From positions 62,001-126,000 of the forward strand of contig NZ_JYOO01000011.1 of assembly GCF_000956595.1 (NCBI RefSeq): a DNA stretch of 64,000 nt, in the 5' to 3' direction. Numbering within the stretch: the stretch's first letter is position 1; every line of letters begins with the position of its first letter. This document shows, piece by piece, positions 1 through 9,250 of the stretch. Under the pieces are notes generated by a model. That model searched no databases, was not told the DNA's origin, and was given only the letters and a program-made list of their open reading frames with translations. The position numbers were made by a program, and so were the translations under genes. This stretch comes from Priestia aryabhattai B8W22 (lineage in GTDB: Bacteria; Bacillota; Bacilli; Bacillales; Bacillaceae_H).

Positions 1-849
1 AATCGTGTCCCCTACTCGCGTATCTCCAACGTTTTTAATAGCTGCTGTTAAAAACCCTACGTCGCCAACAGAAAGTTCATCTTTAGCAACGGCTTTTGGC
101 GTTAACACACCTAGCTCCGTTACCTCAAACTCTTTTCCTGTTGCCATCATTTTAATTTTGTCGCCTACTTTTACTCGTCCCTGTACGATACGAATAGATG
201 CGACTACACCTCGGTATGCATCATAAAATGAATCAAAGATTAGTGCTTGAAGCGGTGCATCTGGATCCCCTTCAGGAGCAGGCACTTTTTCAACAATTTG
301 TTCTAAAATTTCTTCGATGCCAATTCCTGCTTTAGCTGAAGCTAATACTGCTTCCGACGCATCTAATCCAATTACGTCTTCAACCTCTTGGCGCACTCGC
401 TCTGGCTCTGCGCTCGGCAGGTCAATCTTATTAATGACAGGTAAAATTTCAAGGTTGTTATCAAGCGCTAAATATACGTTTGCTAGTGTTTGAGCTTCAA
501 TACCTTGAGCTGCATCTACTACTAGAATAGCACCTTCACACGCGGCTAAACTTCGCGACACTTCATATGTAAAATCGACGTGCCCCGGTGTGTCAATTAG
601 ATGAAAAGTATACTCTTCTCCATCTTTTGCTTTGTATTGAAGCTGCACAGCATTTAATTTAATGGTAATTCCACGTTCACGTTCTAAATCCATTGAATCT
701 AAAAGCTGAGCTTTCATTTCTCGCTGTGTTAACGCATTTGTTTTTTCTAAAATACGGTCTGCCAATGTTGACTTACCGTGGTCTATATGAGCAATAATCG
801 AAAAGTTTCTGATTTTCGATTGTCGTTTCAATCTTGCTTCTCTATCCAT
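1..849 (-). CDS. lepA: Elongation factor 4 (LepA), 3' end outside window
   Basis: Ribosome-associated translational GTPase that acts on stalled or mistranslocated ribosomes in the cytoplasm. Only the N-terminal 283 codons are inside the window; the family is usually about 600 residues. Visible are G1 (AHIDHGKST, residues 20-28), the RGIT switch at 59-62, DTPGH at 86-90 and NKID at 140-143, followed by the start of the beta-barrel domain II. The ATG at 849 has a GGAGTG ribosome binding site just upstream. It follows yqxA on the same strand, but a hairpin terminator lies between them, so it may have its own promoter. The identification is secure because the LepA-specific N-terminus (short, beginning directly at the G domain) is seen. 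Confidence 0.97.
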   Translation of the reverse strand, partial: MDREARLKRQSKIRNFSIIAHIDHGKSTLADRILEKTNALTQREMKAQLLDSMDLERERGITIKLNAVQLQYKAKDGEEYTFHLIDTPGHVDFTYEVSRSLAACEGAILVVDAAQGIEAQTLANVYLALDNNLEILPVINKIDLPSAEPERVRQEVEDVIGLDASEAVLASAKAGIGIEEILEQIVEKVPAPEGDPDAPLQALIFDSFYDAYRGVVASIRIVQGRVKVGDKIKMMATGKEFEVTELGVLTPKAVAKDELSVGDVGFLTAAIKNVGDTRVGDTI

Positions 850-952
850 ATTTTTTTCACTCCTACTGAAAATCGGCAAAATACACTAAACTAAATTATA
901 ACAACACATTCGTCAACATTCAATAAGCATTCCATTGGGGATTTTTCCATAC

Positions 953-979
953 AAAAAAGCAGAAAGAGATTCTGCTTTT
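953..979 (-). terminator. Hairpin terminator after yqxA
   Basis: An inverted repeat, AAAAGCAGA/TCTGCTTTT with a short loop, is followed on the minus strand by a run of T. It overlaps the last codon of yqxA and separates it from lepA. Confidence 0.7.
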
Positions 980-1313
980 AATTAAGAAGATGATGGATAG
1001 CCTTAAAAGCTTTTCCTATTGTACTTTTCACGCCTTCCGCTAGACTTTGACCTAGCGAGGAGAAAAAGTTAAAAGCCTTTCGTTTTTCTAAAAACTGCTG
1101 TTTTTCATCAATGTTCACGACTTTTTTTGAACCTAAAACAGCAGCTTCCACCTGACCATCTGACGTTTTAGACACATTAATAACATGTTCAATCGAAGGA
1201 TCATTATATCCCTTCATTTTAATCAACCCTTGCTGAGCCGTCTGCATTCCTAAAAATACGACGCACAGTAAAAAAATGGTTAGCACTACTGATTTTAAAG
1301 TAAATTTAATCAT
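978..1313 (-). CDS. yqxA: YqxA family protein (DUF3679)
   Basis: Small protein of unknown function, 111 residues, with an N-terminal hydrophobic segment (about residues 9-24) that should anchor or export it. The rest is charged and ends in a short amphipathic stretch. It resembles B. subtilis YqxA, which lies in the gpr-spoIIP-yqxA-lepA cluster. Here it follows gpr directly, with 86 bases between them and no spoIIP. An AAGGGG motif precedes the ATG. Because the B. subtilis neighbour genes are sporulation genes, a role in sporulation is possible, but nothing in the sequence shows it. Identification rests on position and general resemblance. Confidence 0.75.
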   Translation of the reverse strand: MIKFTLKSVVLTIFLLCVVFLGMQTAQQGLIKMKGYNDPSIEHVINVSKTSDGQVEAAVLGSKKVVNIDEKQQFLEKRKAFNFFSSLGQSLAEGVKSTIGKAFKAIHHLLN

Positions 1314-1399
1314 ATTATTAGGCCCCTTACTTCTTTATCTTCTGTAGTACTAACCATTATGACTATATTCTGAAGAACTCATTCATCTAAAAGCGTATA

Positions 1400-2512
1400 T
1401 TAATGAGTATATGCCCCAAAATTATCTTGGTCCACTTCATGATGCAAAGCAGCGTTAAGTCCTCCTGCAACTACATTCGCCATATCTTCAATAAACATAT
1501 CCACTTCTTTTGGTGTAACCATCAAATTATGGCCTAAAGGTGCAAGCACTTCATGAATAAGACGTCTTTTTTCTTCATCGGGAAGGGTGCCAATCATACC
1601 GAGATACGTTTGACGCTGCTCTTCATTGGGTAAATCATCCTCCGTGAGCTTCTTTTTTTCCCCAAACGTCATACCAGACGGAAGCAGCGACTTAGACGGC
1701 TTTCCCTGCTCTTTCATTTCTCGGCCGAAATGTTTTAAGATAAAGTCAATTGTATCGCTTGTAATGGACACAGCATCCACCACCGTTGGAATACCTATTG
1801 CAATAACTGGAATGCCAAGTGTTTCATAACTGATTTCTTTGCGCTTGTTTCCAACCCCAGACCCCGGATGAATACCTGAATCTGAAATTTGAATGGTAGC
1901 ATTTACCCGTTCAATCGAACGAGCGGCCAGCGCATCGATTGCAATAATAAAGTCTGGATTCACTTTCTTTACAACGCCAAAGATAATATCACTTGTCTCA
2001 ATACCCGTCATTCCCATTACTCCCGGAACAATGGCGCTAACGGGTCTAAAGCCATCTTGCACGCTTTCAGGCTGTAACTCAAACAAATGTCTTGTAATCA
2101 ACAAATTATCTACTGCCTTTGGTCCAAGCGCGTCTGGTGTAACACTTAAGTTTCCAAGCCCCACTACAAGACAGCTAGCATCATCTGGAATGTTGAGGCT
2201 TTTAATAAAAAAATTCAGCTCTTTAGCAAATACTTCTTCCATAGCCTCTTGCTTTTCAGTATCCTGCTCGCGAATGCCTACCGATTCAAGGGTTACATAT
2301 CGGCCTTTTTTCTTACCGATTGCTTCTGCGCCCTCTTCCGTAATTTCTACCATTGAAATTTTGACACCTTGTTCTTCTTTTTCTTTTACAATTACGCCTT
2401 TGATTTCTGACTGATTATTCGGTTTAGGCTGATTTTCTAACGCTATGTCTTTTGCTTCGACAGCTAAATCCGTGCGCACGCTATATTGACTTAAATCAAG
2501 TTCTTTTTCCAT
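1400..2512 (-). CDS. gpr: Germination protease GPR
   Basis: Atypical aspartic endoprotease that starts degradation of small acid-soluble spore proteins (SASP) during germination. It is made in the forespore as a zymogen. The protein has 370 residues. The first 15 residues are the likely propeptide, ending at RTD before LAVEA, which resembles the SASP cleavage site. The aspartates shown to be catalytic in the B. megaterium enzyme, D127 (in TPDALG) and D193 (in AIDALA), fall at exactly those numbers here. The ATG has an AGGAGG ribosome binding site. A sequence matching sigma-F/sigma-G promoters lies about 35-60 bases upstream (2546-2574). spoIIP, its usual downstream neighbour, is absent. Confidence 0.98.
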   Translation of the reverse strand: MEKELDLSQYSVRTDLAVEAKDIALENQPKPNNQSEIKGVIVKEKEEQGVKISMVEITEEGAEAIGKKKGRYVTLESVGIREQDTEKQEAMEEVFAKELNFFIKSLNIPDDASCLVVGLGNLSVTPDALGPKAVDNLLITRHLFELQPESVQDGFRPVSAIVPGVMGMTGIETSDIIFGVVKKVNPDFIIAIDALAARSIERVNATIQISDSGIHPGSGVGNKRKEISYETLGIPVIAIGIPTVVDAVSITSDTIDFILKHFGREMKEQGKPSKSLLPSGMTFGEKKKLTEDDLPNEEQRQTYLGMIGTLPDEEKRRLIHEVLAPLGHNLMVTPKEVDMFIEDMANVVAGGLNAALHHEVDQDNFGAYTH

Positions 2513-2545
2513 TTCTTAACCTCCTAGACAATCTTTGTTGAAATT

Positions 2546-2574
2546 ATTGTCACCGAGGACTGGCAGATTCATGC
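2546..2574 (-). promoter_or_regulatory. Putative forespore (sigma-F/sigma-G) promoter of gpr
   Basis: On the minus strand GCATG is followed after 15 bases by GGTGACAAT. The second element fits the sigma-F -10 pattern GGnrAnAnT completely, and the first matches GYATA in four of five bases. It sits at a suitable distance before gpr, a gene known in Bacillus to be transcribed in the forespore. Read from sequence only. Confidence 0.55.
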
Positions 2575-2665
2575 ATTTAAGAAATGAAAAGTAGAAGGAA
2601 GGGCGCAATATCAGCTACAAGCTTTTAAAGAGAGGTCTGTCATATAAAATTCCTTGTCAAGGCTA

Positions 2666-2694
2666 TTGCATTCTGTCCTTGTGTTTGATAAAAT
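2666..2694 (+). promoter_or_regulatory. Vegetative sigma-A promoter of rpsT
   Basis: TTGCAT, a 17-base spacer and TAAAAT form a good housekeeping promoter. It lies 75 bases ahead of the rpsT start codon, leaving a leader of roughly 65 bases in which autoregulation by S20 could act. Confidence 0.7.
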
Positions 2695-2768
2695 ATCTTT
2701 TGTTCTTATTGTGAAGAATGTCGAGTTCTATATAATCTCGATTGTTATCATTTCGGGAGGTGAAACGG

Positions 2769-3035
2769 ATGCCAAACATTAAATCAGCTATCAAACGTGT
2801 AAAAACTACTGAAGCTCGCCGTGCTCATAACATTCAAGCTAAATCAGCTATGCGTACTGCAATCAAAAACTTTGAAGCTTTAGTTGAAAACAACGATGTA
2901 GATAACGCAAAAGCAGCATTTGCTGTTGCTTCTAAAAAATTAGACAAAGCCGCACAATCTGGTCTTATCCACAAAAATGCTGCAGCTCGTCAAAAATCTC
3001 GCTTAGCAGTAAAACTTAACGGTTTATCTGCATAA
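2769..3035 (+). CDS. rpsT: 30S ribosomal protein S20
   Basis: Primary-binding protein of the 30S ribosomal subunit, here 88 residues as expected for Bacillus. It begins [11 protein letters not shown] and is rich in Lys, Ala and Arg, forming a helical bundle on 16S rRNA. An in-frame upstream ATG (2742) exists, but the GGGAGG motif at 2755-2760 is placed correctly for the ATG at 2769. The gene stands alone on the plus strand between gpr and holA, with its own promoter and a strong terminator directly after the stop. Confidence 0.98.
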   Translation: MPNIKSAIKRVKTTEARRAHNIQAKSAMRTAIKNFEALVENNDVDNAKAAFAVASKKLDKAAQSGLIHKNAAARQKSRLAVKLNGLSA

Positions 3036-3042
3036 TTGAGAC

Positions 3043-3071
3043 AAAAACGATCCCATTAGGATCGTTTTTTT
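3043..3071 (+). terminator. rpsT terminator, shared with holA
   Basis: An 11-bp stem (AAAAACGATCC / GGATCGTTTTT) with a five-base loop and flanking A and T runs works in both directions. It covers the end of rpsT and touches the holA stop codon. Confidence 0.9.
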
Positions 3072-4086
3072 ATTGCGCTCTTTTTAATAAAAACAGCTGT
3101 AAAATAAGCGCCTTATCCATTTTCCCCGTCTTCATTTCATAATCTGCCTCTGCTAAATCCTTTAAAATTCCTTTAAGCTGCTGTTCCTCAAAACTTCTGC
3201 TCTGCTGCAAAGCGATTTTCACACGAAACGGATGAACCTTAATCGTTTGAGCAATTTGCTGCTGACCGTACCCTTGGCTAGACAGCTGCTTCGTATGATA
3301 AATCAATCGAAACTGCGTCGCTAACAAAGATAAAATTTTAATAGGCTCTTCGTTATTACGCAGTAAATCCTGATACATATTTAAAGCAGTAGAAACCTTT
3401 CGCTGAATAACAGCATCAATAAGCGTAAATACATTTTGTTCAAGCGTTTTCGCCACAAGCTTAAGCACAACTTCTTTTGTAATGACTCCGCCTTGTCCAA
3501 CGTATAACACCATTTTTTCAATTTCATTTGTCACAAGCGTTACATTAAGACCCACAAGCTGAATAAGCAGCGTTACAGCTTCTTCATCCATATTCACTCC
3601 ATCTTTTGAAAGTAAATTATGAATCCACTGCTTCATTTCTTTTTCACCAAATTCGTTCGCTTCGATGTAAGCTGCTTGTTTTTTTAATAATTTTGTTATT
3701 TTTTTTCTTTCATCCAGCTTTTCATAAGGAGCTAGAAGAATTAACGTTGAAAAAGACGGGGGCTGTTCGACATATTGCTGAAGTTTTGCCAGATCATGCT
3801 CGACTTTATCTTTTGATTTTTCAGCCGTTAAAAATGCTGCATTTTTCGCGACCACTACACGCTTGTCTCCTAAAAAAGGAAGCGTTTCAGCATCTTCTAG
3901 CACTTGATCAATCGATGTCTCTTCTAAATCGTATAGTGACAAGTTAAATTCTTTATCTTCTTCATTCAACGTATAGTCGACGATTTTATCTCTAATCTTT
4001 TTACTCATAAATGCATTAACCCCGTGTATTAAATAAACGGGGGCTATATTATTTTTAGTAATACTTTTTAAGCTATCAACTGCCAA
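3070..4086 (-). CDS. holA: DNA polymerase III subunit delta
   Basis: Clamp-loader subunit that opens the beta sliding clamp during chromosomal replication. It matches B. subtilis YqeN along its length, including the LLAPYEKLDERKK segment, the LEQN(V/I)F motif and the KVHPFRVK region near the C-terminus. An ATG 30 bases further upstream (4116) has no ribosome binding site. The TTG at 4086 has GAGGAG ten bases ahead and gives MAVDSLKS, which aligns with the B. subtilis N-terminus, so I chose it (338 residues). The gene is convergent with rpsT. Confidence 0.93.
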   Translation of the reverse strand: MAVDSLKSITKNNIAPVYLIHGVNAFMSKKIRDKIVDYTLNEEDKEFNLSLYDLEETSIDQVLEDAETLPFLGDKRVVVAKNAAFLTAEKSKDKVEHDLAKLQQYVEQPPSFSTLILLAPYEKLDERKKITKLLKKQAAYIEANEFGEKEMKQWIHNLLSKDGVNMDEEAVTLLIQLVGLNVTLVTNEIEKMVLYVGQGGVITKEVVLKLVAKTLEQNVFTLIDAVIQRKVSTALNMYQDLLRNNEEPIKILSLLATQFRLIYHTKQLSSQGYGQQQIAQTIKVHPFRVKIALQQSRSFEEQQLKGILKDLAEADYEMKTGKMDKALILQLFLLKRAQ

Positions 4087-4199
4087 CGTATATACGCTCC
4101 TCTTTTTTTTATTCATCTATATTGATTATGTATAGTTATTGATAAACAAAATACAATTTCTATCGTAAAGGTGTTATGAGTTTTTGGCAACAATACAAA

Positions 4200-4226
4200 A
4201 GGAATTGTCTTAAAACGACAATTCCT
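4200..4226. terminator. Perfect hairpin in the holA-yqzM gap
   Basis: AGGAATTGTC and GACAATTCCT form a perfect 10-bp stem with a seven-base loop. On the minus strand a TTTTG tract follows, so it may stop antisense transcription from the comE side. The rest of the 328-base gap between holA and yqzM shows nothing else I can support. Confidence 0.5.
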
Positions 4227-4414
4227 CAGTTTATGATAAACATCAACAATATAAGCCCTAGGTTACTTATTTGTTAATGATTAAACCCTTATCTCTATTT
4301 TCTCCTCATGCTCATAAAGTATAGTTGTTAACTGTTGTCAGTTTATGAAAACGCTTTTAAATTGTCTAGATTTTTAAAAAAAGTTAGATTATACTGTAAA
4401 CAGGAGGGGTGTTA

Positions 4415-4549
4415 ATGAACCAATTTGAAGAAAGTGTCCAAAGTAAACGCAACGACGCTGTCGATTCTGCCGTAGGATTTGGTGTTTCATTTGGCTTTTT
4501 CACTGCCTTATTTGTTATTGCAACTGTGATTCACTACTTGGGTTCGTAA
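4415..4549 (+). CDS. yqzM: YqzM family small membrane protein
   Basis: A 44-residue protein with a charged N-terminal third (MNQFEESVQSKRNDAVDS) and one hydrophobic segment from about residue 20 to 42, so a single-pass membrane peptide. It closely resembles B. subtilis YqzM, found at the same place between holA and comEC. CAGGAGGGG precedes the ATG at good distance. Function is unknown. It has a hairpin terminator immediately downstream and is convergent with comEC. Confidence 0.88.
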   Translation: MNQFEESVQSKRNDAVDSAVGFGVSFGFFTALFVIATVIHYLGS

Positions 4550-4558
4550 AATTGCTTC

Positions 4559-4583
4559 AAGGCTGCTTCTTAGCAGTCTTTTT
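4559..4583 (+). terminator. yqzM terminator
   Basis: AAGGCTGC / GCAGTCTT stem (one G-T pair), six-base loop, then a T run, ten bases after the yqzM stop. Confidence 0.75.
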
Positions 4584-4606
4584 CAGTTCGTTTTTCTTAC
4601 TATAGA

Positions 4607-6898
4607 CTATGGAAGTTGCTGTGAAAACGTTCCTGACTTTTTTGTAAATTCATACATTACCCCACCATCTTCATCCGTTCGATAAATATAAACCCCGTAG
4701 CTTTTCAGAAGCTCTAATATTTCTTGATGAGGATGACCATAACGATTTTTTTGCCCCGCTGAAACAAGCGCTACTTTAGGATTTAAATGTTGAACAAACT
4801 CTTCTGAAGTTGAGGTTTTACTGCCATGATGTCCAACTTTCAATACATCTGCTTTAAGGTTGGGAAAGTCTTTTAATATTCTTTGTTCTCCTTCTTTTTC
4901 TAAATCTCCGGTGAATAGCCATCTTAAATTTCCTAACTTAGCGTCTATTACAATTGAGCCGTTGTTGCTCGTTTCTTCGAAACCTGTCGGAGAAATAACC
5001 TGAAATAAGACACCTCCTTCTTGCCAGCTATCTCCTTGTTGAACAATTTGAACAGGCACGCTTTGTTTTTGAGCAGCGATCACCAAGCCAGTCTCTACGT
5101 CATTTAATTCAGCTTTTTTCCCAAGCACCAGCTCTCCGACAGCCACTTGTGAAAATAGATGCTGTGCTGCCCCTGCGTGATCATAATCGCCGTGTGTAAT
5201 AATCATTTTATCTACCTTTGTCATTCCTTTTGAATGCAAAAAGGGAACAAGTACGTCTTCTCCCACGTCAAAAGAAGAACGACGTTTTTGCCATGGTTCT
5301 TTTGGAAATGAAACGGTTCCTCCGGTATCGATCATATACACACCTTTTCGATAAGGAAGCTCAATGATAAAGCAATCTCCTTGTCCTACATCGACCATTG
5401 TGACCGTTCCTTTTGGATTCAAATAAGGATACATACATTGTGCGGCTAACAATGCTGCGAGAAGAAACATATAGCGAACGAAAAACTCTCCTTCTTCGAC
5501 CGCTACAAATAAAGCATAAATGCATAAGTACATGCCCAAAAACAGCAAAATGTGGGGTTTTCCCGTTACAAAATCAGCGGGAACCCACTCAAAAAAGCCA
5601 AGTAATTTTTCACAAACAAGTAAAAGAACATGAAGAATTTGCTCCAGCAATTCACTCACTCCCGGCAAGATGAGACGAACAAAAAGAATGAGCAAACAAA
5701 GAGGTAATACAACAAGAGAAAACAACGGTACAAAAACCATATTTAATGGCAAACTGAGGAGAGATACTCCATAAAAATAGTACAACAATAAAGGAAGTGA
5801 ACTGACTTGTGCAATCGCTGAAACAGCCATGAGCTGGCTGAAAGAAGAATGAAAACGAGGTAAAATTGTCTGACTCGATAAAATCAAGGCAAAACTAACG
5901 GCAAAAGAAAGCTGAAATCCTACATCAAATAAATAGTACGGCTTAAAAAGCAGCATGCTTATAAAAGCAAGGCTGATGCTATCAGCCAAAAGAATTTTCC
6001 TTTGTATTTTTATCGATATAAGCATCAGCATACTCATAAAAACAGCTCGGACAACTGAAGCGCTGCCACCGGCCAAAACCATGTATACAGGAAGAAGCAA
6101 AAGTAAAAGCGTAATGGCTCGCTCGCGCGTTATTCCAATCCGAATGAGCAAATAAAAACACATCGCTGTCAGCAGTCCAACATGAAGACCTGATATGGCA
6201 AGCAAATGTATTAAACCAAATTGCTGATAGCGCTTGATACTCTCTTCTTCGATTCCAGTGCGCTCACCGTAAATTAGTGCCTGCATAAACCCAGCGCCTG
6301 GTTCCGACATATTTTGTTGAATATAATTAATTCCTTTTTGACGAATAAAGGTAAGGTACGTAAGTGGAGTTAAAGTGGGAAGCTGGCATTTTACCAAATC
6401 AAGTCTCTTGACGTTAAGCTGCCAATGAATAGACTGATGGTACAAATATTGCTGATAATCAAATGCATGAAGATTGCGAGCAGGTGAAGGAGAAGTTAAT
6501 TGCCCCGCTAGTTGACAAACTTGATGAATCGTTAGCTTTTCGAGCTGCTGTTTCTCTTTCAACGTTTTTAGTTTATAAAAAGCCATGACCTCTTCATTTT
6601 GAACCGTAAACTTAAAAGTAAGCTTGTCGCCGTCACTATGCGGAACAGATGAAATTTCGCCTGTAAAAGTAGAAGATTCAGCTAAAAGAACCGTTTTGTT
6701 ATGCTTATTTGTCTCAGCTAATAAGTAGACGCACAAAACGCTCAACAGTGCAGAAGCAATAACCACTTTCCTCGGACATTGTAGCCATTGAAAAATGAAA
6801 AGCACGATCAGCAAAAACAGGCTTACAGCGGAATGATTATCATATACATATAAAGCTATCATCATGCTAAAAGCACAGTACATATAATATCCTTTCAC
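4607..6898 (-). CDS. comEC: DNA uptake channel protein ComEC/Rec2
   Basis: Polytopic membrane protein that carries single-stranded DNA across the cytoplasmic membrane during competence. Order of regions: N-terminal membrane helices and a soluble beta-rich loop; the Competence domain with many helices, containing the HLLAISGLHVGLL motif; then a C-terminal metallo-beta-lactamase-like domain with HGDYDHAG (near residue 570) and GHHGSKTS. The open frame extends to a TTG at 6946, but the GTG at 6898 has AAGGAG six bases ahead and is the best-supported start (763 residues). It is the last gene of the comEA-comEB-comEC order, 20-70 bases after comEB. Confidence 0.95.
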   Translation of the reverse strand: MKGYYMYCAFSMMIALYVYDNHSAVSLFLLIVLFIFQWLQCPRKVVIASALLSVLCVYLLAETNKHNKTVLLAESSTFTGEISSVPHSDGDKLTFKFTVQNEEVMAFYKLKTLKEKQQLEKLTIHQVCQLAGQLTSPSPARNLHAFDYQQYLYHQSIHWQLNVKRLDLVKCQLPTLTPLTYLTFIRQKGINYIQQNMSEPGAGFMQALIYGERTGIEEESIKRYQQFGLIHLLAISGLHVGLLTAMCFYLLIRIGITRERAITLLLLLLPVYMVLAGGSASVVRAVFMSMLMLISIKIQRKILLADSISLAFISMLLFKPYYLFDVGFQLSFAVSFALILSSQTILPRFHSSFSQLMAVSAIAQVSSLPLLLYYFYGVSLLSLPLNMVFVPLFSLVVLPLCLLILFVRLILPGVSELLEQILHVLLLVCEKLLGFFEWVPADFVTGKPHILLFLGMYLCIYALFVAVEEGEFFVRYMFLLAALLAAQCMYPYLNPKGTVTMVDVGQGDCFIIELPYRKGVYMIDTGGTVSFPKEPWQKRRSSFDVGEDVLVPFLHSKGMTKVDKMIITHGDYDHAGAAQHLFSQVAVGELVLGKKAELNDVETGLVIAAQKQSVPVQIVQQGDSWQEGGVLFQVISPTGFEETSNNGSIVIDAKLGNLRWLFTGDLEKEGEQRILKDFPNLKADVLKVGHHGSKTSTSEEFVQHLNPKVALVSAGQKNRYGHPHQEILELLKSYGVYIYRTDEDGGVMYEFTKKSGTFSQQLP

Positions 6899-6966
6899 TT
6901 TTAGCTCCTTTCTTCTTAAAAGAAAGAGGCTTCTTACTGTTACCAAGTAAAAAACCTCTTTTATCT

Positions 6967-7533
6967 TTAATTTGCCGTAAACAATGCGAGAGCTTCACGC
7001 TGTAAATTCATCACTTCTGCTTCGTCAGCTCCGCTTTTTTCTAAACGAGCGAGAACATCCGTCACAAATTGAAGCTTCTCTTTACTTTTTAAGTCAATGA
7101 TTGCTTCATCAAGTTCAACTTTTGCTGTTTTCACTCCCGCCTGTTGAAATAGCTCAACAGCATACGGATGATTTTTGTAATCATTAGCGTAATATACTGT
7201 TTTAATTCCCGCTTGAATAAGGGCTTTACAGCAGTTTAAACAAGGAAAATGCGTGACGTATACTTCCGCATCTTCTGTTTTCACACCAAACTTAGCACAC
7301 TGCAAGAGTGCATTCACTTCTGCATGGACAGTTCTTACACAGTGTCCATCAATCACATAACAGCCTTCATCAGCGCAATGCACGCCTCCGCTGATCGAGC
7401 CGTTGTATCCTCCAGCTATAATACGTTTATCACGCACCACTGTAGCCCCAACAGCCAGACGTTCACAAGTGCTTCTTAAAGCTAGCAAATGGCTTTGTGC
7501 CATAAAATATTGATCCCATGAAATCCGGTTCAT
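6967..7533 (-). CDS. comEB: ComEB, dCMP deaminase family protein
   Basis: Zinc-dependent cytidine/deoxycytidylate deaminase fold protein of the comE operon. The zinc site is complete: H70-A-E72 with P97-C98-L-N-C101. dCMP to dUMP conversion is therefore plausible. In B. subtilis comEB is not needed for transformation but is linked to localization of competence proteins at the pole. The 188-residue length matches the family. It lies between comEA and comEC on the same strand; a gap of about 100 bases separates it from comEA. Confidence 0.93.
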   Translation of the reverse strand: MNRISWDQYFMAQSHLLALRSTCERLAVGATVVRDKRIIAGGYNGSISGGVHCADEGCYVIDGHCVRTVHAEVNALLQCAKFGVKTEDAEVYVTHFPCLNCCKALIQAGIKTVYYANDYKNHPYAVELFQQAGVKTAKVELDEAIIDLKSKEKLQFVTDVLARLEKSGADEAEVMNLQREALALFTAN

Positions 7534-7629
7534 CTCATTCCCTACCTTTTTATTTAAAACTGAATAATTATAATTATACTTGTCTCTTTCATAGTGTAGC
7601 GTTTTTTTTCCTTTTTCGTCAATAAGTCT

Positions 7630-8265
7630 CTACTGTACCGTAATTTGAGCTTTGATTTTTTCTAGCGACTTCTCGCCAATACCTGATACTTGCCCCAAAT
7701 CCTCTACTGTTTGAAACAAGCCATTTTCCTCTCGATATGAAACGATGGCACTCGCTTTTGAAGGTCCAATGCCATTTAACGCTTGCAGTTCATCAGTGTT
7801 CGCTGTATTGATATTAACAAGGGGCTGATCATTTGAAGTTCCTGAGGAAGAGATTGAAGAAACTGAAGATGAAGGGGGAATTTCTTCTCCAGCAGCTGGA
7901 ATATAAACAGCCATTGCATCTTGTAGCTTGCTAGCTAAATTGAGCTGTCTTAAGTCCGCTTCTTTCGTAGCGCCTCCGGCTTGTGCTAGAGCATCTTTTA
8001 CCCTTGCATCTTTCGGAAGCTGGTATACACCAGGCTTCTGAACAGCTCCTTTAATATCCACCATCACAAACGGGGAATCTTGGCTTGAAATTACTTGCTC
8101 AGACGACTCTCCTTCTTTTTTTGTAGCAGAAGATTCTGCCTTTATTATATCTGAGGTTTGAAGAGAACTTTCCGGTTTCTCTCCGCCTGTGCGATAGATA
8201 TAAAAAGCCAACCCAACTGCTAAGCAAATACACCCAATTAGCCATTGTTTTTTTGAAAAAGTCAA
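7630..8265 (-). CDS. comEA: Competence DNA receptor ComEA
   Basis: Membrane-anchored receptor that binds incoming double-stranded DNA outside the membrane. It has an N-terminal membrane helix (about residues 7-24), a low-complexity acidic/Ser linker, an SLBB-type domain (VDIKGAVQKPGVYQ onward), a Ser-rich linker, and two helix-hairpin-helix motifs at the C-terminus (INTA..L..L.GIG and VSGIGEKS). A GTG at 8274 abuts the AAAGGAG sequence, so the TTG at 8265, eight bases from it, is the likelier start (211 residues). It is divergent from comER across a gap of about 95 bases. Confidence 0.93.
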   Translation of the reverse strand: MTFSKKQWLIGCICLAVGLAFYIYRTGGEKPESSLQTSDIIKAESSATKKEGESSEQVISSQDSPFVMVDIKGAVQKPGVYQLPKDARVKDALAQAGGATKEADLRQLNLASKLQDAMAVYIPAAGEEIPPSSSVSSISSSGTSNDQPLVNINTANTDELQALNGIGPSKASAIVSYREENGLFQTVEDLGQVSGIGEKSLEKIKAQITVQ

Positions 8266-8361
8266 ATTGTACACTCCTTTGAATTTTGAAGTAACGTCAT
8301 AAATTCCATTACGTCTTCATAGTGTTTAGAAGAAAAGGCTTTTGAAGGAGGGAATGAATCA

Positions 8362-9192
8362 GTGAACATAGGGTTTATCGGAACAGGAAACATGGGGAAA
8401 ATATTAATTGATGCGTTTATTGAATCAAAAGCCGTACGTCCTTCTAAAATTACTATTATGAATCGTACAAAAAAAAGGGCCAAAGAGATTCAACAGCAGC
8501 ATAAAAAAATTCATGTTGCTGATACAGCTGAAGAAGTTGTTCACGCATCCAAAGTCATTTTTATTTGTGTTAAGCCATTGGATATTCACCCCCTTTTAAT
8601 AAAATTAGAACCACTGCTGACGAAAGATCACTGCATTGTATCCATTACCAGTCCAATTAGCGTAGAACAAATCGAACGCCTCATTCCGAGTCAAGCAGCT
8701 AGAATTATCCCTAGCATTACGAATCGGGCATTAGCAGGTGTTTCTCTTTTCACGTTTGGAGAAAGATGTACGCCTTTTTACCAAAATTATTTACATGAAC
8801 TATTTTCATCTATGTCAAAGCCTGTGGCCATTGATCAAACGATTACGCGCGTATCATCCGATATCGTAAGCTGCGGTCCTGCATTCTTCAGCTTTTTGCT
8901 TCAGCGCTTTATTGATGCAGCAGTTCAAGAAACAAATATTTCTGAAGAAGAAGCTACGGTCATGGCCAGTGATATGATTATTGGAATGGGAAAACTGTTG
9001 GAAAAAGAAATATTTACGCTTCCTACCTTACAGGATAAAGTATGCGTAAAAGGTGGGGTAACTGGAGAAGGTATTAAAGTTTTAGAAGCTGAACTCGGAG
9101 AGATGTTTGTTCACGTATTTCAAAAAACACATGAAAAATTTGACGAAGACATTGAGCTTGTTCACAATCAGTTTGATAGTCTTATTCCATAA
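8362..9192 (+). CDS. comER: ComER, pyrroline-5-carboxylate reductase-like protein
   Basis: NAD(P)-binding protein of the ProC fold, 276 residues, starting MNIGFIGTGNMG with the Rossmann glycine motif at residues 7-12. Family members with this context are called late competence protein ComER. In Bacillus it is dispensable for competence and has been linked to sporulation and biofilm signalling. The start is GTG with GGAGG ten bases ahead. It is transcribed away from comEA and ends at a bidirectional terminator shared with yqeM. True ProC activity is not excluded. Confidence 0.9.
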   Translation: MNIGFIGTGNMGKILIDAFIESKAVRPSKITIMNRTKKRAKEIQQQHKKIHVADTAEEVVHASKVIFICVKPLDIHPLLIKLEPLLTKDHCIVSITSPISVEQIERLIPSQAARIIPSITNRALAGVSLFTFGERCTPFYQNYLHELFSSMSKPVAIDQTITRVSSDIVSCGPAFFSFLLQRFIDAAVQETNISEEEATVMASDMIIGMGKLLEKEIFTLPTLQDKVCVKGGVTGEGIKVLEAELGEMFVHVFQKTHEKFDEDIELVHNQFDSLIP

Positions 9193-9221
9193 TTTCTATA
9201 GAAATCCTGCTTTGAAACAAA

Positions 9222-9250
9222 AAAAGAAGCCTCTACTCGGCTTCTTTTTT
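9222..9250. terminator. Bidirectional terminator between comER and yqeM
   Basis: AAAAGAAGCC / GGCTTCTTTT stem with a seven-base loop and a long T run on the plus strand. The stem contains the final codons of yqeM. Confidence 0.85.

Noticed and set aside
1893-2414. 173-codon plus-strand frame antisense to gpr
   Set aside because: It is a mirror frame of the well-supported gpr gene, with no suitable ribosome binding site and no recognisable domain.
8275-8361. ComK boxes between comEA and comER
   Set aside because: A/T runs such as AAAAGCCTTTT are present, but spacing does not fit the AAAA-N5-TTTT pair well enough.
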